NCBI GenBank assembly: GCA_030544235.1
Contig: CM060470.1
Coordinates: 17,823,356 to 17,887,355, forward strand
Length of the DNA: 64,000 nt
Direction: 5' to 3'
Origin: Lepturacanthus savala
Taxonomy: Eukaryota; Chordata; Actinopteri; Scombriformes; Trichiuridae
A program made the position numbers and the translations under genes. The notes beneath the pieces were generated by a model. It saw only the letters and a list, made by a program, of their open reading frames with translations. It ran no database searches and was not told the DNA's origin. Within the stretch, counting starts at the first letter, position 1; the number at the start of each line of letters is the position of its first letter. Below are positions 23,712-38,700 of this stretch, piece after piece.

Positions 23712-26700
23712 ATTGTGGGTTATATGATCCACCTACAATATAAACCTTGCTGTGTTAACGTGTTTTTATTTTTTTAAAACTTTATGAGGGGAGTTAAACT
23801 ATCTACCAACCAAATTTTTAGGGTTACACCACATGGCAGTTTTGTCACTGACCCATCTATATATAGATGTTTGGTTTGGGTGTAAATAGATTACACAATG
23901 CATTATAGATCTATTATAATAGCTGAGGATAGTTATTGATGGGCTTAATGTGATCACTGTGGCTGGAAAAATCAAAGACACACAAGCCTGTTGTTAGAAA
24001 CTGAAGAGACTGAGACTCAGATTATGATATTTCAGATGTGTGGTCAATTGATTCACCACACACGTGGTCTCAATTGGGATAGAACTGAATTTTTTGGGGG
24101 GTGTTGAAAGAGAAGTAAATTTGGTCAAAGGTGCTGGTGGAGAAAGAGTTAAAGGCCCCATGAAAGGAAAACTATATTTTCCCATTTTAAATCAACATTA
24201 GTGTCATTTTACATCAAAACATGCTTTTTTTTTCTCTTTGTGTAAAACCATTGACACAAAGGCTAAAGTTAGCTCACACAGATTTCATAATTTAGCGATT
24301 TCTTTCGCCATGTTTACTTGTTTTCAATTAATCTGACCAGTTTGTTCAGGAAGTTTGTTTACATGTACAGAGAATTTCGGGTTTAAAGTGCATAGTCCTT
24401 CTTATTACTACATCTCTGTTGTTATATTCCTTCTGATCTATACTGTTTCAAGAATTTGATTTTTAGACACCTGTCTTTCTTAAAGGCTATGAAACAAAAA
24501 TCTTCTAGTCTTTTGTGACATATTTTAGTGAAAAAGTAATCTAAAATTGATTTTTGACATATTTGACAGATAAGGAGATAAATCATCATTGTTATTATTA
24601 TTAACACCAAGACACATGGATAAAAGTGGGAAAATGTATGTTTCATTCCGCGGGGCCTTTAAAAATATGAGTATCTGAGTATTTATATAAGTCATAAGAC
24701 ATCTTTAAAACTATTTTGTTCTTCTCAAAACAAAAACAACTTCTTAGCATCTATAAAATCCTCTCTTTAAAAGGATGAAATCAAACATTTACCCTTTAGT
24801 CTGTAGGTCTGAAACATGGCTGCAATAAAGTTGCTGAATGGAAACCTGTCTTACAGTCAGTTCCAGGTTTTCATGGGGAAATAAAATCCAGCATTGAAAG
24901 TTAAATGTAAGCAGGCTTTGCTTTTACAACCACTTTCTAACTTTACAGGGATTTAATATTTGTTATTGAAAAGATAAGTTCTGCATGGAACGTCGAGCAA
25001 CACAATTTGGTTTTATGACTTCATGTATCACACTCAGTGGTTTCTGCGCTGTCCCTACTCTCCTCAGTGTTTGAACCTGACTCAGCTGCTCAACTACTAC
25101 GGCCTGAGTCCGGAATCACTCATCTCCCCGAGCCAGTTCACCTATCTGTGTCCTGCCCTGCTCTACCAGATAGATAGCCGCGTCTGCATCCGCCATTACC
25201 ACCAGATGGATGTGGAGAAAGAAGCCCTGGAGACCGTCAGTTCCGGTAAGCGCCAAGTATCTCATTGATCCGATCCATTTGGAGGAGTGTGAAAGCCGTC
25301 CAGACATCGCTCAGGGTTTACACAACATTAGAGTTACATTACATCCACAGCCAACAGATGAACACCTCTAATGTCTGTTGGGTTTTATTTCAGACTGTGT
25401 ATTGTTTCCCACAAAACAAGTAGCATTGTGTGGTGCTAGGGGCTGTTTGGTGATTGGGGGGGGATCTCTTATCTCTCTCGCTCTCTATCTGTGAGTAAAA
25501 ATAATAGAATCGTGTTAGAAGACAAAAAGAGGTGGAATCAATTTGTGGTGTTCAGTTTTCATTCTGTGGTGCTGCTCCACATATTGGTCTATGTGTGGGA
25601 AACACTGCTATGTTTCTGTTTCACACCGAGATTATGAGGAGAAGGAAAAGTCGATGCTTATTTTCATTATGCATGTTAGAGATTGCTGGATATCCTAACA
25701 CACACTTGCTCCTTCTTCTGCCTTAACTCCCTATGCATGTTAGGGGGTTAAGGTTTGGACATAGATATATGTAGAGATATACGTAGAAACAATAAACGTA
25801 GCCACTGTGACGTCACCCATTGGTTTGCGGGCTCACATTTTGAATCTTTTCGGCATTTGGCCGTTGCCATCTTGTTTTTTTTGGAACCAGAAGTGGCCAT
25901 GTTTGCAAGAGAGTGTCAGCAGGCGAACAAGGCTATAATACTTTTAATTTTTACTTTGTTTGATGTTTTGTTTTCAATTTCATTTTAGTATTCATTATTT
26001 TATAAAGTGGGTTTTTATATTTTGAAAATTCTTTGTTTTAATTAAGTTCAATTTAGTTTTTTATTCAAGTTTTATTTTTTGTAATATGGGGAATTTGGCA
26101 GGGTCAAGATCCAGAATGGTCTAAAGTATTGTGTATTAAAAACTCAACAAAACGTTTTAAAAAGGATATTCAATTTGGACAGATGAGCGTCCACACACAA
26201 AAGACATTCAGTCAAACAGTCAACACAAGATGCATCTTAATAGAGCTCAGGCTGTAAAATACAAACTAAGAACATTTCCTCTATAATTTGAGTTAGTTTA
26301 GATAATTTCATAAACAGACAATACCACTTCAGTGAGTTATTGCTGTGCTGGAAATCCTATTTTTTATATTTATCTCAGTTGATGATTTTTTTCTAAAATT
26401 CTAATTTGGATATTTTAGTAATTTTCCCTTAATAATAACCTGTAGCAGCCTGTCACTCAAAGCGGCCACTCCTGTAATCAGGCAAAGCTTTAAGCGTTAT
26501 ATAAAAATTCACCCCGTACAGGGACAGGTCCGGAACAGGGAATTTATCTATGGAGACCCAAACCTCATTTTGTACCAGTCTATAAAAATGTTGATTTTTC
26601 CATTTTAAAATGGGGATCTCTGAAGAACAACTTGCTTCTGAAGCCTCAAGTGGCCAATCGAGAAACTGATGTCTTTGGTACTTAAATTTTTCAGCCCTGG

Positions 26701-29700
26701 AGTTTTTGCTTGGATTTGCCTTGTGGAAGAAGCTCATGACCAGTTTACTGTATGAAACAAACAACAGTCAGCATTTTGGCATAATCAGCATATCTTTCAT
26801 GTGATGTTGGTGTTTCTCATGTAGGTGGGTTGTCATCACAGGTGTGACCCGAATGTTGTGTGTGGGTGGGCAGAACAAAAAGTATCTGCAGAAGAGGTCA
26901 AAAGCTAAAAGCTAAAAACCAAGTGGCAGATAGTGAATGAAAACTAATTTATAATAAATATAATAAACTTGCATATAGATTTTTTTTTCCCTTTTCCCTT
27001 TGGTTAGTAATAAAGTCATCTTGAATCTTGATCTTGTATCACAATCCACTTAGCAGCTTTGTTTAGAGTATTTTCCATAGTCAAAATCCAACAATAGTGA
27101 TTTAATCAACAAGCCTATGCATTGACATTACCTCAGAGACATTGGAAGAAATACAATTTTAAGATATTGAAAAAACAGTCAAAGTAATAATGAACATAGA
27201 TGGTGATAAGAATTTGGTTTGAAAAAAAGTCAATTGTTGTCTTTATCTGGTGCCAGAGGAACCAGGGGAAACAGCCTCTTCATTAGTGAGAAACCACAGA
27301 ACATTATCATAATCCTTTAGTTTCATAATGTGGTGCCTGGAGCTCCTCTCAGGGTAGAAGACTTAAAATCTAATGTTTATCTGAACTATTTTCCCCTGAT
27401 AAATACTAAAGTGCAACAGGAAATGTAACTATTGTTTCAGTACATCAGTAGGGATAGTGAGCAATGATAACTTCTTTTTTTTTCTCATTTTCTGCAATCC
27501 TGAGCAACGATAAATACTACCCACACCATAATTTAGATGTTGACATTAGTTTTAAAAACAGGAAATTAGAAATCAGGTCCACATTCTCCCTAAGTCAGTG
27601 ATTCCAATCTCTGGCCCTCAAGGCTCCACCTGGCGGTACGCACGATCCATGCTGAACGACTGCACTACAACTACCCCAAAAATGTAATCTTATTTCATGT
27701 TATTACAGACAACAGTTATATAGACACATCACAATTGAGTGCAGTAAAAGGAATTTCAATCATTTAAATATTTGAAAAATTAAATGTGCTTCGGCTTAGC
27801 CATCCATGATGTTACATACGACGTGAACTAGTAACGTCAATGTTCACTAAACGACAAACACTTTGATAGAGTTGGGATCAGACTCCTAAGTTGTTGATTT
27901 TAGTCAACATTATCATTGTTAGTCATCATTAAAGCATAAAAACGGACCCGAAAAACTGTCGAAAGTGAGAATGCTGGCTTTGACCAATCAAATTAACCTT
28001 TTATCTCTGAAGGGGAGTCAGAGTCTGCTGTGAGTCAGGGCTAGAACAACAGCAAAAGCCACTCTAATTGTGTGTTGTTGTTTTTTTTAAAGGGTTTTAT
28101 GCTACTTTGAGATGTTTGGGCTATTTTCTCTTCTTCCTCATTACTGAGCTAAATGTGACACAATATTTAACTCACATGACTCATCATGTTTCCACTGTCA
28201 GGTTTCCTGTAATCCTATAATATGCGTTTCTTTGTCTTCATCTCCAGACAGTATGAAACATGACTAGCACTACCTGATAATAAAGATCTGTTACTTTACC
28301 TATTTAAACTAATTGAAGATTACAAGCATGTATAACATATCCTATACCATCATCTTCTGACCAAACTACACCTGCATTGTACGCATGATTGTTTCTAGTT
28401 TATTCTCTAAACCAGTTGATAGATGCACACATGACTCACATTTTATTTTTTGTGAAACTACAAAACATTCTCATATTTCACCTGATAAGTGGAAGGAAGC
28501 ACAACATGTGTCTTGTGAGCTGTGAAGTTCTGAGAACACAGCATGAAACCATCTCAATTGTATGCCATCTGCTCACAAAGAGAATCAGGGAAGCTCTTTG
28601 TTTACCCCAAACAAGGACATGACTGTGGTGAGAAGGGCAGTAAACTGCTCATCAAGTCCTGCTGTCCAACAGTACAGTATTTCACAGAATATCAGATTTG
28701 GTCAGCCTAGTAGAGTGCATCAAAGTCAATAGATGCTTTTCCATTCAGTTAGATGAACCAATGGATGTGACTGATCTAGCAAACTTTGTGTCTATGTCAG
28801 ATATAAGTTTGAATGAGTAAATGTCAGGCAAAGATTAGTTGTACTGTATATATGTTAAAAAAATCAAACTCTGTTCAGTGTGCTCTGCAACAAAGTCAGC
28901 AAACATGTGCAAATTCAAAAGTTAGATGGGTATCGAGAAGGAAAATGTTCATAGAGTTCTTTGGACTCCACTCTTATGAGCAGCAGTCTACTCTGGCTAA
29001 CCTGTTCTATGACCCACAGTGACTGGCAAAATTAGCTAATTATCTAAAATGATCTCACACACATATTTTCACATTTGAATGAGTTTAACTTGGGACTACA
29101 GGGAGTTTTTGACGTGCATGACAAAATCACTGCAATGAAGATGAAGCTGGGGCAGCTCGCAATTGAGGTCAAGGCCCAGGAAAGTCTGTCTGGATCTGGG
29201 TTCATCTAACGCTTCACTTCAAGATGCAACAGCACAGCACATCTCATCCATAAGAGACTAATTCACAGAGCACTTCTCAGTGGAGGCCAGGCTCCAGTGG
29301 ATTACAGACGCTTTTCTGTTGATGCAACCGAAATGCCAGATGATCTGACGGGTGCTGAACAGGAAAATCTGCTTGAATTATCACTAGAACTTAAAAAAAA
29401 TATATCACATCCTAACTTTTAAGGTCCAAAGAAAACATGAGTACCCAGCAGTCTCATTAAAGGCCGTGCCCTTTCTGGTGCTGTTTGTCATAAACTAGTT
29501 TTGCCAGACAGGATTTTCCGCTCTTACCGCCACAAAGACCAGATCTATGGTTTACGCTAACTGCAATCATGGCTGACATTCCAAGATGATGACAATCCAA
29601 ACAGACTCATCCATCTCATTAAAATGGTATGTGTACTATTGTTAGCGTTGTGAGGAGGTATTGTTCTTGTGTCATTAGTCTGTTTGATAATCTGTGAACA

Positions 29701-32700
29701 GGATTACAGAAAAAACTACTCCACTGATTTCGGTTAAACTCGGTAGTCGGGTCTAGAACTGGCCGAGGATGAACCATTATGGGGCAGATCCCACATAGGA
29801 AATTTGCACAACAATTTTTTTTGTGTTTTAGCAGCTATTAGTGGCTCCTACTGGTTAAAGGAATGGTTATTCTATGGTACTAGCAGTCAGGGTGGATTTA
29901 TTTAAGCAAAGTGACTTTTATTGATCCATTGTTGGCAATCTAGAGAACCCGTCAGCTATCTTCTAATGATGGAGTTAGCTTCTGGGAGCAAGTACCAATA
30001 TTTCTGTGCTTCTGGTGAAGCCAGCAGACATACTTGTCCCAGACTTCCATTTCCGTTATTGTGTCATTGTTTACTGTGCAACAAACTCCCATAAAACCCA
30101 AGATACCATTTGGCCAAGGGGGAGGGGGGAATCAGGCTGAGTGCCAATGTCCCTCGATGGCGGCCATATTGCTACAGTCCAGCTCCTGTTGAAATCTGGT
30201 TCTGTAACTGCAATGAAGTGAGAGAAAAAGAATACTCATAACTTGCTGAAAAAGTGTGTGTGCGTGTGTGCGTGTGTGCGTGTGTGCGCGTGTGCGCGTG
30301 TGCGCGTGTACCTGTTGCTATCTGCATAATGTTACTTTTATATATAAGTTCATGAATATAATTATTTGTAATTATCTAGTATCAACAACAATAATGACAT
30401 TTATATGCACCATGAAGTTTGAAAATTGTGTAGGTTTTGTTTATTTTAATAGTTTATCCACCAGAGGCATAATCCTCTAAGGGAGACTTATTCCTTACAT
30501 GCATCCACATCCTGCTCAACCGTGATCAGTCAACACTACGTGTACTGAAAACAACTCTGTAATTTATTCCAGTCATGATATAATTATGTGTTGTCTACAG
30601 ATTCTGCATATGCAGTGCAGATACAGCTTTATAGAGATTGCATTGTTGGTATCTGCAATGGGAAGTGGTACTTGGGAAATTATGTTTGGTGCATTGTCTG
30701 AAAAGTTTGTGAAGGTGTGCATAAAGTAATTTGATAATGCATCTGAAACTCTAAGATCCTGCGAATTGGTGGTGGCAGAATAATCTCAAGACAGTTGTAT
30801 TTCCATGCTGCCAACACTTAATTTGCTTTTATTTAGAGATGAAGAAAGGCACAATGTCTCATAGCTTTAAATACAAGACAGCAGGCTCTTGGCAGAATTT
30901 GCTCTACAGTCACATATTTGTTCTCATTGACAATCTCTTGCACAGTCTCTCTAATTAGAAAGCTGTTTTTTCCCTGTTTGTTGTTGATCGTGCCCTTTGA
31001 TCTTGATAAGACTTTGCCAAGTACGCAACCATGCACCACAGAGTTATCTTGGTGCAATCTCATTTGTTTCACCTTTATTTATCCCGAGAAAAGTTTCTCA
31101 GAGCCCATAGGCCATTTCTCAGAAAGTTCTGCTTTATGTTCATAGTTGAACACTTCTGGAAACTGCCTAATATAAGCAGTCCTTTACTGTGGCCACTTTA
31201 CAGCTGTGACTACGTGACTTGCTCATGGGCAGAAAGTGCTGATGCGTGACAAACCCACATCTCTGACCCAGGTAACTCAGGTTACAAAAACAGGATGATT
31301 TGGTTGGACCTCTCATCTGCAGCTACTCTCAGCCAAATATTAAAAAGATGATCCAGGAAGTTTTATCAGCTAGATGGCTATCGGGAGGAGTTTATAGATA
31401 GTAAATGTATTAAAAAGAAACAAGGGGCTCAAAGTTAAAAACGGGCACATGGAACACGATTTTAAAACGTCAACTATCATTTACAGCATAAATTGATGAA
31501 TTATAGGACCATATATTGAAATAGAATGTAACATGGAACAAAACTCATTTAGTCTAACTGAATTGAATCAGAATTTTAGTTTTAGTAAAAGCGATTTGAT
31601 ATTGCTGCTTTTATATTTTGGTAAATTGTAGTATTATTTGTCAAATATAAAGTGGTCCTCGTGTATGGACCAATTGATAGAGAAAACCATTGAAGAAAAA
31701 AAAATTGAAGTCTTTAAAGTGCATCTGAATATCAAAACCACCCACTCATTTATTATGTGCATTAAAATATATGACAATATTCAACTTCAATCATGAAGCC
31801 AAAATCTGGAGGATTATTTATCCCCAGATGCACCGTCAGTATATTATCTCTTTTTATACGATGCCAGCGTCTTCATTGTAGCTTTAAAACTGAACCTGCC
31901 ACAGCCTCTGAAAGACAGGAAGGTGCTAATCACATGGTTTAAATACAGAAGTAAAAAAATAGGTCTTAACAAAATGGTACTTTGGACATCAAGGGGCAAA
32001 GAGGCAGGTCACACATATGGCACATGTGAGAAAGTTAATGTTTGAATGGATATGTGATCACATTCAGCTTTCCTCAGTAGATCACGTGATGAACACTTGA
32101 ATGAGAATTATTCATTTGACAATGATAGTGTGTCTGCTTCCATCATTACGAACACATGTTTTTGTCCTCTGCTGACCAGCTTGCAAAAATTACCTTTAAT
32201 ACCTAAAAAATAAATAAATATATTAACCGATAAAGCCATAAAGAATGAAGGTCAGAGTTAAGCCCTGCTCTGGGACTGCAGGCTGTTTTCCGGTTTATGA
32301 GAATGCAAATTATAAAATCACAGTGTTTAAAGTTAATGAGTTACAGGTCGTGAAATAAAACTCATAAAACTCATAAAACCATAAAAAGCTTCTACAAATC
32401 AAAGCAGCTCCAGGATTCACAATTTCTGCACACGAAAAACAGCAAAAAAAAATGGCTACTAATCGTTTTTTGTGCCTATTCTTAGCTTTACGGAGAATTT
32501 ACTTTTCGTTTATTTCATGCAAAGTAAGCAAGAAGTTGGGAGGTCATTATTATCGACAATGAGAGAGTGTTAGGGGTGGGGGTTTTAAAATGTCACAGCT
32601 GGAATTCATTTTAATTAAAGCTAAGAAAAAAAAAGTTGTTTCATATGACAAAAACAGCTTCCACCGCAGTGCGAACTCTTTACAGTTTTGCTCTCAAGGT

Positions 32701-35700
32701 ATCGATGTCAAACCAGCGGCAAGTTCAGCCATGAGACTGGAGGAATTCCCCCCGACTGTGCGCCCTCTCCGATCTTTAATTATTAAACACACGCTCGGCC
32801 CTCATCATAAAAAAAAAATAGTGATGACAACGAAGCAGATGAGCGAGTCAAAAGGGCAAAAAAAAAAAAAAAAGCAGCTCCTCATTAGTGAGAAACCGGA
32901 GGCGCCGGAGTCTCTGCAGCCGGTTGCACCAAGACACAACCGTCGGGCATCACCACACGCGGCAGAGCTACCTCTCATTTACCTCCTGCCGGCATCCGTG
33001 GGGGGGAGCTCAGGAAAAATTTGCAATCGAGTTCTCGGCGGTTCCCGCTCGCTCCACCTCTCTTCTCGTGCCTCGCCAATTAGGAGAGCCTAAGCGACAC
33101 CCTGGGCCATCTTCCTGAGCCATGGCTCACAGAAGACACGTAATTGGAGAGAAGATACAGACCAGTGGTCGTCCTGCTCCTCGCCGCCGTTCCTTTACGA
33201 TCGCCTTCTATCACCCCTCTGCAACCCCCTGTACGCCTCTATACACACACACACACAACACACACCGCGATTGCATAGGGGTAATGAGATAGAGAAGTAG
33301 ATGAGCTGCACCAGTGTGAAGGTGAACTGTCTGGCTGATATACATTTTGCCTCTCAGGGTTACACCGAGTTCCGCCTGATGCCGCAAATAAGAAAGCAGC
33401 CAACTGTGGCTCCTTCTGCTTTTATAAGACACAGTGAAAATAGCGGTGATGATAAAAGGAGAAAAGTTGAGGGTTATTAAAAACATTTTCAACCATGATG
33501 AATAATTGATTCAACCCGTCGTTGTCTCTAAAATGCTTTATTACATTATCGAGGTTCGTGCCCAAAATGTATTTTACTATCGTCCCTTCAGCTGGTCGTT
33601 TCATTGTTGGTGGATATGGTGGCGATGCAGATTTCTGATCCAGCTCCCATCAAATAAACATGCCGCTCCCCACAACATCCTGGGTCTGCATAAAACTATA
33701 TCGAAAACTATTATAATGTTGTAATGCCCTAAATAAATACACAAAACAAGATTTAATAAAAGACATTGCCCAAGTTTAATAAATGTCAGGCAATAATCTC
33801 ATATGTGCAACTCAGCTTGAAATAAATGTCAGTGATTCCTGCATCTTAGGGACAGGCATAAAAAAAATATGTATTTTGCATATTGAAAATCAAGTTGAAA
33901 TGTGGAGAATATTATTGAGTTTTTCAACTTTTATCATTTCGAGATTAAAGTCAAAGTTCTGGCACCAGTGAGCCTCAGATGCCCAATTTTATCTTTTATT
34001 GCCGCCTCGTGAGGGGGAAGTTGGTCGTGATTCTTGCATCTAATAACTTAATCCCTCTAACATCGGCTCTGGAGCAGAACGCTGTCTCTCCCTGTGCTTC
34101 TTTACACTATGGACACTGACTTTTTAACTCTCAATCAAACTATCAATTTAGTCCTCAAAGTAGCCATATTGAATTCACCATGTTTCTTGTCATATGTCAT
34201 TCTGCACATATACTAGATGCACCTTTTTTAAAATTATTTTTACCAATTCCATACCAGTGGAAAAGTGTTGGCATCTTCTTTTCTTTTTGAGGCTTCAATA
34301 TGCGTTTCTATTGATACCTTTTAGGTGTTTATGTGGGGTTTTTAATGCTATAATGGCTGGTTTCTCCCAGGTCTCCTGAAACCCCCTAGTTTTCTCAAGT
34401 TTTCTATCCACGCAATGTTCTCACCTCTTTCACCCCAAACAGTTTGCAGCCTGCAGATGGTTGGATTAAATTAGTTTTGTGTGTCACTGAGGGTAAGCAG
34501 AATATTTATTTTGCTCATTACAGCTGACAGTGGTATAACACATATTTACAGCCCAGTTTATTTTTCTCCTTTTTTTGGCATGTTGTGTTTTTTCTCATTT
34601 ATTTGGGGGGTGGTTACAAAAGTTTGAGGACCTGGTTTAGAGGACACATGTTAACCGTGACATTCATGAAAGTCAGGAAGAAGCTTCAACACTTCAGCAT
34701 CACGACCGGCCTCTTGTTATTAAAACATTCCCCTCCTGGTTGCTCTTTTTCGATCGGAGCGGCTGCTGCCCGGGGAGGGACATGTTTTTGTGATGTTTCT
34801 TCATCCTACAGCTGGGTAATGGGACAGGGACAGCTTGGCTCGGCCTCTCTAAAGGCCACTCCATCAGGCAGGAGACACGTTTCAGATCATCTCCTCACAA
34901 GCTTCACCACCCGCGGCCGATGAGATGTGCGGCGGCCAGTGGGATTTTGCTGTTATTAGTCGTTTTTCCCCTCTGGCTCGATGTCAGCTTTGAAATTTAA
35001 GAAATTTAAGATTAAGAAGTTTGAGGAACTGTGTACATGGACAAACTGGTTACATTTTAAAATGGGAGAGCAAACTTGGAAATATATATAATTTTGCTCT
35101 TTGTGACATTGCAACCATATATTGTGGACATCTGCAGATATGAAATCGGAGTGACCATTAGAGCTGCAACTATTAGTTGATTAAACAGTTAGTTACGTTA
35201 ACCGCCAATTATTTTTTATAATCGAATTGAGTCATTTCTATAAAGAAAATGTTCAAATTCTCTGGTTCCGGATTCTCAACTCTGATTATATTCTGGTTTG
35301 TTTAGTCTTCTATAATCGTAAATTAATGATCTTTGTGTTGTGGACTGGAAAAAAAAAACATTTTAGGTAAAATCTTTAGCTTTGGGAAACAGTGATTGGT
35401 ATTTTACACCATGTTATGAACCAAACAACTAATCAATGAATCATTTCAGTCATTAATAGATTAATCGACTCAGTCGATCAGAATAGTTGTTAGTTGCAGC
35501 TCTAGTGACCATGACAAGTTTAGTGCCATTTGGCCAGCAGTTAAAGTTTTTTTTGGGATGTTAAACCCTATTTTAAGGATTTACTTGTAACAAGACCAAA
35601 AACTCAGACATCTACACACTGTTTATCTGCGGGATCTTCTCCGTAAATTCCACCGTACAGAAGTAGAGTCCATTTGGAAAATGACATCACATTTCCACAC

Positions 35701-38700
35701 TATTTTCTTAACAGAAATTACAATTGACAATAAATGAATAATGGGGACGCATTAGCTCCACTTGCGCCATCGCTCAGGCATCTCCGGTTGTATATCTCAG
35801 TCTGTGATTTACTCAGCACTGGTTGAGTTTGTTGTGAGGCTCTGATGTCGTTCCTGAACGCCTCCCTGAGGTCAACGGGCTGTGAGAGGATCACACTTTT
35901 GGTCAGTTGACGTCCTGCAGCCGGGTGTCAGCAGTGAAGGACCCAGCGGCGGTTTAGCTGCTCTGACGTGACATTGAATTTCATACTACATTAAACATTT
36001 TGTCCTCTGTGACCAGAGTCATAAACTTGTCCTCAACTTGGCTCTTGCTGAGTTCTGAAATGTGGGGCTGACAGGTGAACTGACAGTTTAAACGATGGCT
36101 CGGTTTCCTGACGTCCTCTCCGGAGCTTTCTGTCTTCTTGTCAGCAGCCTTCAACCAAAAAAAGAGAATTTAGCTGAAATGTGGCTTCATGATTATTAAA
36201 TGGTTTGTCCAGACCCAAAAACACAAGCAGACACATATTGGAATAGCCTCAATTTACCATTTTTTGTCTCCACAACCCACATTTTCTTTGATATTTAATC
36301 ATTACTAACTAATTTTGAGGATTAATACCAATTACAACCCAACAGACCATACAAATGTGATATAAAACGTCCATATTATATTCTTTAAAGATGTAGTGCT
36401 GGACTCCTAAAAGTAAGAGTAAAGTCAAAATAAAAACTTTTTTTTAGGGGAACAAAACGCACGGTTGATTATGTTCATTGATGCTTCTTCAGTTCTTCAA
36501 GACTCATAGAAAAATTCAGTTAAATCATAATCTAGTGTGGTGAATTTGGATGATTTGTTAACAAACATGATATATGGGGTGAAATAAAACCAATTTGTCT
36601 GATTTGCTATTTTTCCACTGGCTCAGGGCAGCATTCTCTCACTATTACATTTCATACTTTATACAAACATGTGCCAAATTCAGCACAAGAACAGGTACCT
36701 TGAAATCTGCAGTTGTGAGTCTGGCAACAGATCATTTGTTATTGATTTCAGCTGTGATTCCAGGATCAGAGGTTTAGGGTTTGGGGCATTTTAATATACT
36801 TTTAAATTACTTCCCACACTTGTGAAAGAAACACATCACATTTTTGGGAAAATCTACATAGCCTAACCCTGTTGTGAGGACCAAAAATACCAAAAACTTT
36901 GGACTTGCTTTAGCAATAAAACTTTTGCAGCACACAAAATGTAAAACACAGGAAGAGACTTTTTGTTTGTTTTGTTTGTCTCTGTCATTTTCCTTCTTGT
37001 ATTATTAATACAAATATATAAATAAAAACAGACTTCAAATAAGAAAATGTACAAGCTGTTGTATTTTTGTTGTTAAAATATTCAACCAAGGACTGTAGTT
37101 TTTGACACTTTTCTAGTTTGTTAAAAAAAAAGAGTTGGTGTAATGATTCTTTCTTGGTGTTTAACATATATAAAAGGTTATGATCATTGACTTTAGAGCA
37201 TTTTCACATTGCTGCACCGTCTTGAACCTCTTTTATTGAGCTTTCATTAAATGCTGCTGTCTTCTTACCTTGTGTCATGGTTTGTCTCTGCAAGAAAAAC
37301 TCACTTGACCAAATCATTAAGTAGCTCAACCTGTCAGTCGTCCACTCCACAGCTGCAGCATCAGCTCTGCTCTTCACGACTTTCCCCTTCACACAAACCA
37401 TCGCTTTACTACAGGAACAGTTTTGCACCTGCAGCAGCTGTATCACTGAAACTTGATAGACTACTTGATTGACCTGCTGGTAATCAGCTGAATCTGCATT
37501 GTTATAATATTGTTTTATGTGTAAAACTTCCACACAGCGGGTGTAAAGTAGTGACATAAAAACACAGCGGTTGGCACCAGAATGATAATAAAATCTGGTA
37601 TTTTACAGACGACAGAGATGATGATAATAAATAATGACTGCTGCACTTCTGCACATATAATTGACAGGTTTAAACTTAAGTTTCCTGGCTGTTAATTAAC
37701 CACAGTGTCTCTGATATGAAGTGAGTGCTGACTAAAGAGAAATGTGGATCTCTACTGAGTTTCACCTTCGGGAGCTGGAGGCTCCTGCTGCTCATCCTCT
37801 GACTGACTTACTGCTGTTTGAAGAAATGCTGAATGTTCGGGTTTCTTTCCATGCTGTGAAATCCTCTGGAGGACAGAGGGTGTACTGTTAATCAGAAGAG
37901 CAGAGTTTCTGTCTAAAATAGAGCTGGAACAATTAATCGAATCATTGATAACCATTACATCAAAACTAACTATTTTGGTAATTGATTGATTGATTGATTG
38001 ATTTGACATTTTAAGAAGAAAAATGTCCAAATTCTCTGGCTCCAGTTTCCCAAATCGGAATTTTCCTGGTTTCTTTAGTTTTCTATAATTGTAAACTGAT
38101 GATCTGTTGGTCTGGACAAAAAACAACATTTAATGTTGAATCTTCAGGAATAAAGTGATCAGCATTTTACACCATTTTATGAACCAATCAACTAATCGAT
38201 GAATTGTTTATAGATCAGTCATTAATAGATTAATCGACTATCAGAATAGTTGTTAGTGGCAACATGGCAAATTTTGGTGCCAATTGGTCAGTAGTTGAAG
38301 GTTTTGGGTTTTTTTTGTTGTTTTTTTATTTTATACCCTATTTTAAGTATTTTCTCCAATGAACGTTTGTCTGTCTGGGATCTTCTCCATAATTTCCACT
38401 GTACGGAAGCAGCACCCGCTGCCTTGGAAAATGACATCACATTTACAACGTTTTCTTAACAGACTTTAAGTGATTCACAACCCTTCACTTTAAATGTAAT
38501 CACCTGATTGTTAGATTTAGTTTTACAAAGAGAAAAAGGGGGGGAACCAAAACCACCACTTGGGGTTGCATCTTCAGCTGAACAGGTGATCAACATTTTA
38601 CACCAAACAACTAATTGATTAATCATTTCACTAATCGATGGTTGTGGGTCTGGTCCGTGCTCCTGCAGCAGCTAACCTGGTCTTTCCACTGTGGTCCTTC

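Larger units (their letters stand above)
23589..25067 (+). other. slc39a10: slc39a10 intron 2
   Basis: Bounded by GTAGGA and CTCCTCAG. It holds a TA/TG microsatellite (23633-23709) and a MITE (24149-24662); the remainder is unremarkable. Confidence 0.9.

Noticed and set aside
22440..23777. Single-exon reading of ZIP10 running 445 codons
   Set aside because: The first 28 codons lie before a strong acceptor and the last 63 run through a donor into a TA/TG microsatellite. Human alignment supports only 22524-23588.
32590..33093. 167-codon + frame in intron 3
   Set aside because: Lys-rich low-complexity runs, no recognised domain, no splice or promoter support. Retained only as a compositional anomaly.
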